A stretch of 7,226 nt of DNA, taken from the NCBI GenBank assembly GCA_019752775.1, contig JAIELU010000023.1, positions 1 to 7,226 on the forward strand, in the 5' to 3' direction. Positions within the stretch are counted from its first letter, which is position 1. Each line of letters opens with the position of its first letter. Below, piece by piece: positions 4,334 to 7,226 of the stretch. The stretch is from Campylobacterales bacterium (GTDB lineage Bacteria > Campylobacterota > Campylobacteria > Campylobacterales > Arcobacteraceae). The notes under the pieces were generated by a model. It made no database searches, was not told the DNA's origin, and was given only the letters and a program-made list of their open reading frames with translations. Position numbers and translations under genes: made by a program.

Positions 4334-6547
4334 ATGATAAGTAAAGAATTAAGAAGCATTTTTACACAAGCTGTAGGATATGCAAAAAGTAGCAAACATG
4401 AGTATTTAACATTAGAACATATTTTTTTAATGTTAATTCATGATGAAACAATAGAAAATTTATTTATAGATTTAGGTGTAGATACAAATCAATTATTTGA
4501 TGATATAAAACAATATATTGATGAAAATACACCAAAATTACCAGTTAATATAATAGATGAACCAATGGAAACAATTTCTTTAACATCTACAATAGAATAT
4601 ATGGTTTCTCATGTTCAAACAAGTGGAAAAGCAAATGCAAATGTGGAAGATATGTTTGTAGCTATTTTAAGAGATGAAAAATCTTATGCTACATATATAT
4701 TAAGAAAATTAGGAATTCAAAGAGTTGATATTTTAGAAGAGATTGCCCATAAAGACAACGATGAAGATAATAATTTGGACAATGATATAGACAATAAAGT
4801 TTTAGATAAAAATTCAATAGAATTAGTAAGCGTTGCAAAAAAAGGTGAAATCGATCCAGTAATTGGAAGAGATAATGAAATTTCAAGAGTAATTGAAATC
4901 TTAAGTAGAAGAAAAAAGAATAATCCAATTTTAGTAGGAGAACCAGGTGTTGGTAAAACAGCAATTGCTGAGGGCTTAGCTTTACAAATAGCACAAGAGA
5001 GAGTTCCGGAATTTTTATTAAAAGCAAAAGTATTTTCACTAGATATGGGGTCAATGATTGCAGGAACAAAATATAGGGGAGATTTTGAGAAAAAATTAAA
5101 ATCTCTTTTAAAAGAAGTTGCAAAAATACCAAATTCAATTTTATTTATTGATGAAATTCATACAATTGTAGGAGCTGGAAGTGTTGGTGGAAGTGCAATG
5201 GATGCTTCAAATATCTTAAAACCAATGTTAGCAAATGGAAAATTAAGATGTATAGGTGCTACAACATTTAGTGAATATAGAAATGATTTTTCAAAAGACA
5301 AAGCACTTAGTAGAAGATTTGCAAAAGTTGATGTAAATGAACCATCAATCGAAGATTCTATTCTGATTTTAGAGGGACTAAAATCAAAATATGAAGAGTA
5401 TCATGGTGTAAAATATTCAAAAAGTGCAATAATAAGTGCTGTTGAATTAAGTAAAAAATATATTACAGATAGATTTTTGCCAGATTGTGCAATTGATGTA
5501 ATTGATGAGGTTGGATCTTCTAAAAAGATATTATTAGCAAGCGAATTAAAAACAAAATCTGAGAAAAATATAACAATTACTTCAAAAGATGTGGAAAGTA
5601 TTATTGCTAAAATGGCACATATTCCAGAACGAAGTGCCACAAAATCTGATTTAACTCTTTTAAAATCTTTAGAAAAGAATATGCAAAAAAGGGTTTTTGG
5701 ACAAGATAGTGCAATAAAAGTAATTGTTCAATCAATAAAAAGAAACAAAGCTGGACTTGGACTTGATAAAAAACCAATTGGAAGTTTTTTATTTACAGGA
5801 CCAACAGGAGTTGGAAAAACAGAAGTAGCAAAAGAGTTATCAACACAATTAGGAATTCATTTTGAAAGATTTGATATGAGTGAATATATGGAAGCTCATA
5901 CAATTTCAAGATTAATTGGCGCGCCAGCTGGTTATGTTGGATTTGAACAAGGCGGGCTTTTAACAGAAGCTATACGAAAACATCCACATACAGTTCTTTT
6001 ACTTGATGAAATAGAAAAAGCACATCCAGATTTAATGTCAATTTTACTTCAAGTAATGGATAATGCCCAATTAACAGACAATAGCGGAAATAAAGCAGAT
6101 TTTCAAAATGTAGTTTTAATTATGACATCAAATTTAGGTGCAACAGAAGCAAATGTTATGGGATTTGCAAAAAATGAAAAATTAAATGAAAATAAAGCAA
6201 TAAATAAATTCTTTGCACCTGAATTTAGAAATAGACTTGATGCTGTTGTTCCTTTTGATTCATTAAGTATGGATGTTGTTGCAAAAGTTGCTGGTAAATT
6301 TATGGAAGATTTAGAAAATCAATTAGTAGACAAAAAAATAAAAATTGAGATAAGCACAAAAGCAAAAAATGAATTAGCAAGATTAGGTTACGATAAAGCT
6401 ATGGGTGCAAGACCACTTAATAGAGTAATTTCAGATAAAATTAAAAATGTTCTAACTGATGAAATTTTATTTGGTAAGTTAAAAAAAGGTGGATTTGTGA
6501 AAATAGATTTCGAAAAAGAGTTTATTTTTGAATTTAAAGCTTTATAA
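4334..6547 (+). CDS. clpA: Clp protease ATP-binding subunit ClpA
   Basis: ClpA is a hexameric AAA+ unfoldase that threads substrates into ClpP. The 737 residues match the usual length (E. coli 758). Order: N-domain with two Clp repeats (1-140), an acidic Asp/Asn-rich linker (141-155), D1 with Walker A GEPGVGKT (202-209), pore loop KYRG (246-249), Walker B FIDE (271-274), sensor GATT (308-311) and arginine fingers SRRF (326-329). D2 follows with Walker A GPTGVGKT (489-496), pore loop GYVG (533-536), Walker B LLLDE (555-559), arginine finger in FRNRLD (631-636) and sensor 2 GARP (691-694). MGF (609-611) occupies the place of the ClpP-docking IGL loop of E. coli ClpA. There is no long coiled-coil M-domain as in ClpB, and the domain order is that of ClpA rather than ClpC, as the adjoining clpS confirms. 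The ATG at 4334 has no good ribosome site, so translation probably depends on clpS. clpP is not in the window. Confidence 0.97.
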   Translation: MISKELRSIFTQAVGYAKSSKHEYLTLEHIFLMLIHDETIENLFIDLGVDTNQLFDDIKQYIDENTPKLPVNIIDEPMETISLTSTIEYMVSHVQTSGKANANVEDMFVAILRDEKSYATYILRKLGIQRVDILEEIAHKDNDEDNNLDNDIDNKVLDKNSIELVSVAKKGEIDPVIGRDNEISRVIEILSRRKKNNPILVGEPGVGKTAIAEGLALQIAQERVPEFLLKAKVFSLDMGSMIAGTKYRGDFEKKLKSLLKEVAKIPNSILFIDEIHTIVGAGSVGGSAMDASNILKPMLANGKLRCIGATTFSEYRNDFSKDKALSRRFAKVDVNEPSIEDSILILEGLKSKYEEYHGVKYSKSAIISAVELSKKYITDRFLPDCAIDVIDEVGSSKKILLASELKTKSEKNITITSKDVESIIAKMAHIPERSATKSDLTLLKSLEKNMQKRVFGQDSAIKVIVQSIKRNKAGLGLDKKPIGSFLFTGPTGVGKTEVAKELSTQLGIHFERFDMSEYMEAHTISRLIGAPAGYVGFEQGGLLTEAIRKHPHTVLLLDEIEKAHPDLMSILLQVMDNAQLTDNSGNKADFQNVVLIMTSNLGATEANVMGFAKNEKLNENKAINKFFAPEFRNRLDAVVPFDSLSMDVVAKVAGKFMEDLENQLVDKKIKIEISTKAKNELARLGYDKAMGARPLNRVISDKIKNVLTDEILFGKLKKGGFVKIDFEKEFIFEFKAL

Positions 6548-6557
6548 CACAATTTTT

Positions 6558-6580
6558 ATACAATTCTTTAGATACAATTC
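6558..6580 (+). promoter_or_regulatory. Tandem TACAAT -10-like boxes before the cytochrome gene
   Basis: ATACAATTC occurs at 6558-6566 and again at 6572-6580, a direct repeat with a 14-base period. Each copy holds TACAAT, a good -10. They lie about 60-80 bases before the cytochrome start and could be two overlapping promoters. The second copy overlaps the left arm of the terminator hairpin after clpA. No -35 is evident. Confidence 0.45.
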
Positions 6581-6594
6581 GAAAATTGTTTTTT
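6574..6594 (+). terminator. Weak intrinsic terminator after clpA
   Basis: ACAATT-CGAA-AATTGT forms a perfect 6-bp stem with a four-base loop, followed by a T run (6589-6594). It begins 27 bases after the clpA stop. The stem has only two G-C type pairs, so read-through into the cytochrome gene is likely. Confidence 0.5.
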
Positions 6595-6640
6595 ATAAAA
6601 CAAACAAGTTATTATTTTATTTAACAAAGGAACAAAGAAC

Positions 6641-7226
6641 ATGAGAAAACTTTTATTAGGTTCAGCTGTAGCGGTTGCATTATTGACAGGTTGTGGAGAC
6701 GAGAAAAAAGAATCTACTCAAGCTGCTGGAACAACACAAGAAATCAAGAAAGATGAAACCGTAGCTGCTGTAGAGAAAAGTTCTGTAGAAGTTAAAGAAA
6801 ATAGTAAAGTTGAAGAAACAAAAATCGAAGAAGCAAAAGAAACAGTTTCAACAATAGTAGAAGAGAATAAAGAAAATAAAGTTATCGCTCCTGAAAAAAT
6901 AGAAGTAGCAATAACAGAACAAACAGCACAAGAGAGAACAGTGATTGATGCAACTGCTTTATATACAAATTGTGGTTCATGTCATGGACAAAAAGGTGAA
7001 AAATCAGCTTTAGGAAAATCTCAAGTTATTGCAGGTTGGGATAAACAAAGAATAATTGATTCATTAAATGGATATAAAGATGGAAGTTATGGTGGAGTTA
7101 TGAAAAACATTATGACAGGACAAGTGAATACTAAAACAGAAGCAGAAATAGAAGCACTAGCAGATTTAATTTCAAATTCTGATGTCGTTAAGCTGCCTTA
7201 TAGCATTGACACCTGGACGATCTTTG
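6641..7226 (+). CDS. Lipoprotein monohaem c-type cytochrome, cut by the window edge
   Basis: The frame from ATG 6641 (AAAGG ten bases upstream) runs open for 195 residues to the right edge. Residues 1-18 are a lipoprotein signal (MRK, a hydrophobic stretch, lipobox LTGC with Cys18), so the mature protein is lipid-anchored on the periplasmic side. Residues 19-100 form a low-complexity linker rich in Lys, Glu, Val and Thr with no cysteine. From about 103 a class I cytochrome c domain follows: haem site CGSCH (111-115) with His115 as one axial ligand, GYKDGSYGGVMKNIM (144-158) providing the likely Met ligand (154 or 158), and a final helix EAEIEALADLIS (167-178). It is an electron carrier of the cytochrome c553-like type, probably in respiration; the partner is unknown. 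Such domains usually end a few residues after ADLIS, but here the frame continues with SNSDVVKLPYSIDTWTIF in DNA of a different base composition, so the true C-terminus is uncertain. Confidence 0.85.
   Translation, partial: MRKLLLGSAVAVALLTGCGDEKKESTQAAGTTQEIKKDETVAAVEKSSVEVKENSKVEETKIEEAKETVSTIVEENKENKVIAPEKIEVAITEQTAQERTVIDATALYTNCGSCHGQKGEKSALGKSQVIAGWDKQRIIDSLNGYKDGSYGGVMKNIMTGQVNTKTEAEIEALADLISNSDVVKLPYSIDTWTIF

Noticed and set aside
4689..5138. Minus-strand open frame of 149 codons, rich in Leu and Phe
   Set aside because: Antisense to the D1 domain of clpA. The Leu/Phe richness is what the reverse complement of A-rich codons produces; it only mimics a membrane protein.
5401..5640. Minus-strand open frame of 79 codons
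   Set aside because: Antisense to clpA between D1 and D2, with no supporting signal.
5918..5925. GGCGCGCC, a striking GC-rich 8-mer in AT-rich DNA
   Set aside because: It codes for the conserved GAP of the ClpA second pore-loop region; it is explained by protein constraint and is not evidence of engineering or transfer.

Overview
The window is AT-rich chromosomal DNA whose gene content and codon use suggest a Campylobacterota bacterium, most likely of the Arcobacter group. The supporting signs are strong A/T preference at third codon positions, the clpS-clpA pair, a CXXCH cytochrome lipoprotein of a kind common in that group, and promoters with a clear -10 but hardly any -35. This assignment is a judgement from memory of such genomes, not a database result.

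Layout. Positions 1-2373 (minus strand) hold a two-gene operon: a CitE/HpcH-HpaI-type CoA-ester lyase followed by an AMP-forming acyl-CoA synthetase that runs off the left edge. They probably work in sequence: an organic acid is activated to its CoA thioester, and the lyase cleaves a 3-hydroxyacyl-CoA type intermediate into acetyl-CoA (or propionyl-CoA) plus a 2-oxo acid. The substrate cannot be read from the sequence. Upstream (2374-2651) are a TATAAT box and a 13-bp inverted repeat that could be an operator. Positions 2652-3269 (minus) hold bioD (dethiobiotin synthetase), with its own extended -10 promoter and a terminator that overlaps the end of the gene.

Positions 3270-4029 contain no intact gene. 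They hold a strong hairpin terminator, a short membrane-protein-like C-terminal remnant, and the 5' third of a MoxR-family AAA+ ATPase gene broken by an in-frame stop, a frameshift and a lost 3' end. This looks like the debris of an old operon that collapsed by deletion. The last ~190 bases carry the clpS promoter, with a 15-bp direct repeat on either side of it.

Positions 4030-6547 (plus) are clpS and clpA, four bases apart: the N-degron adaptor and its ClpP-associated unfoldase. Positions 6641-7226 (plus) start a lipoprotein monohaem cytochrome c with a long Lys/Glu-rich linker; it is open at the right edge. The last ~46 bases are clearly richer in G+C than the rest and do not look like the normal end of this cytochrome.

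No CRISPR array, tRNA, rRNA or insertion sequence was seen. Most of the window is ordinary housekeeping sequence. The points most worth a second look are the ligase-lyase catabolic pair with its possible operator, the MoxR operon remnant, the repeats around the clpS promoter, and the composition break at the right end.
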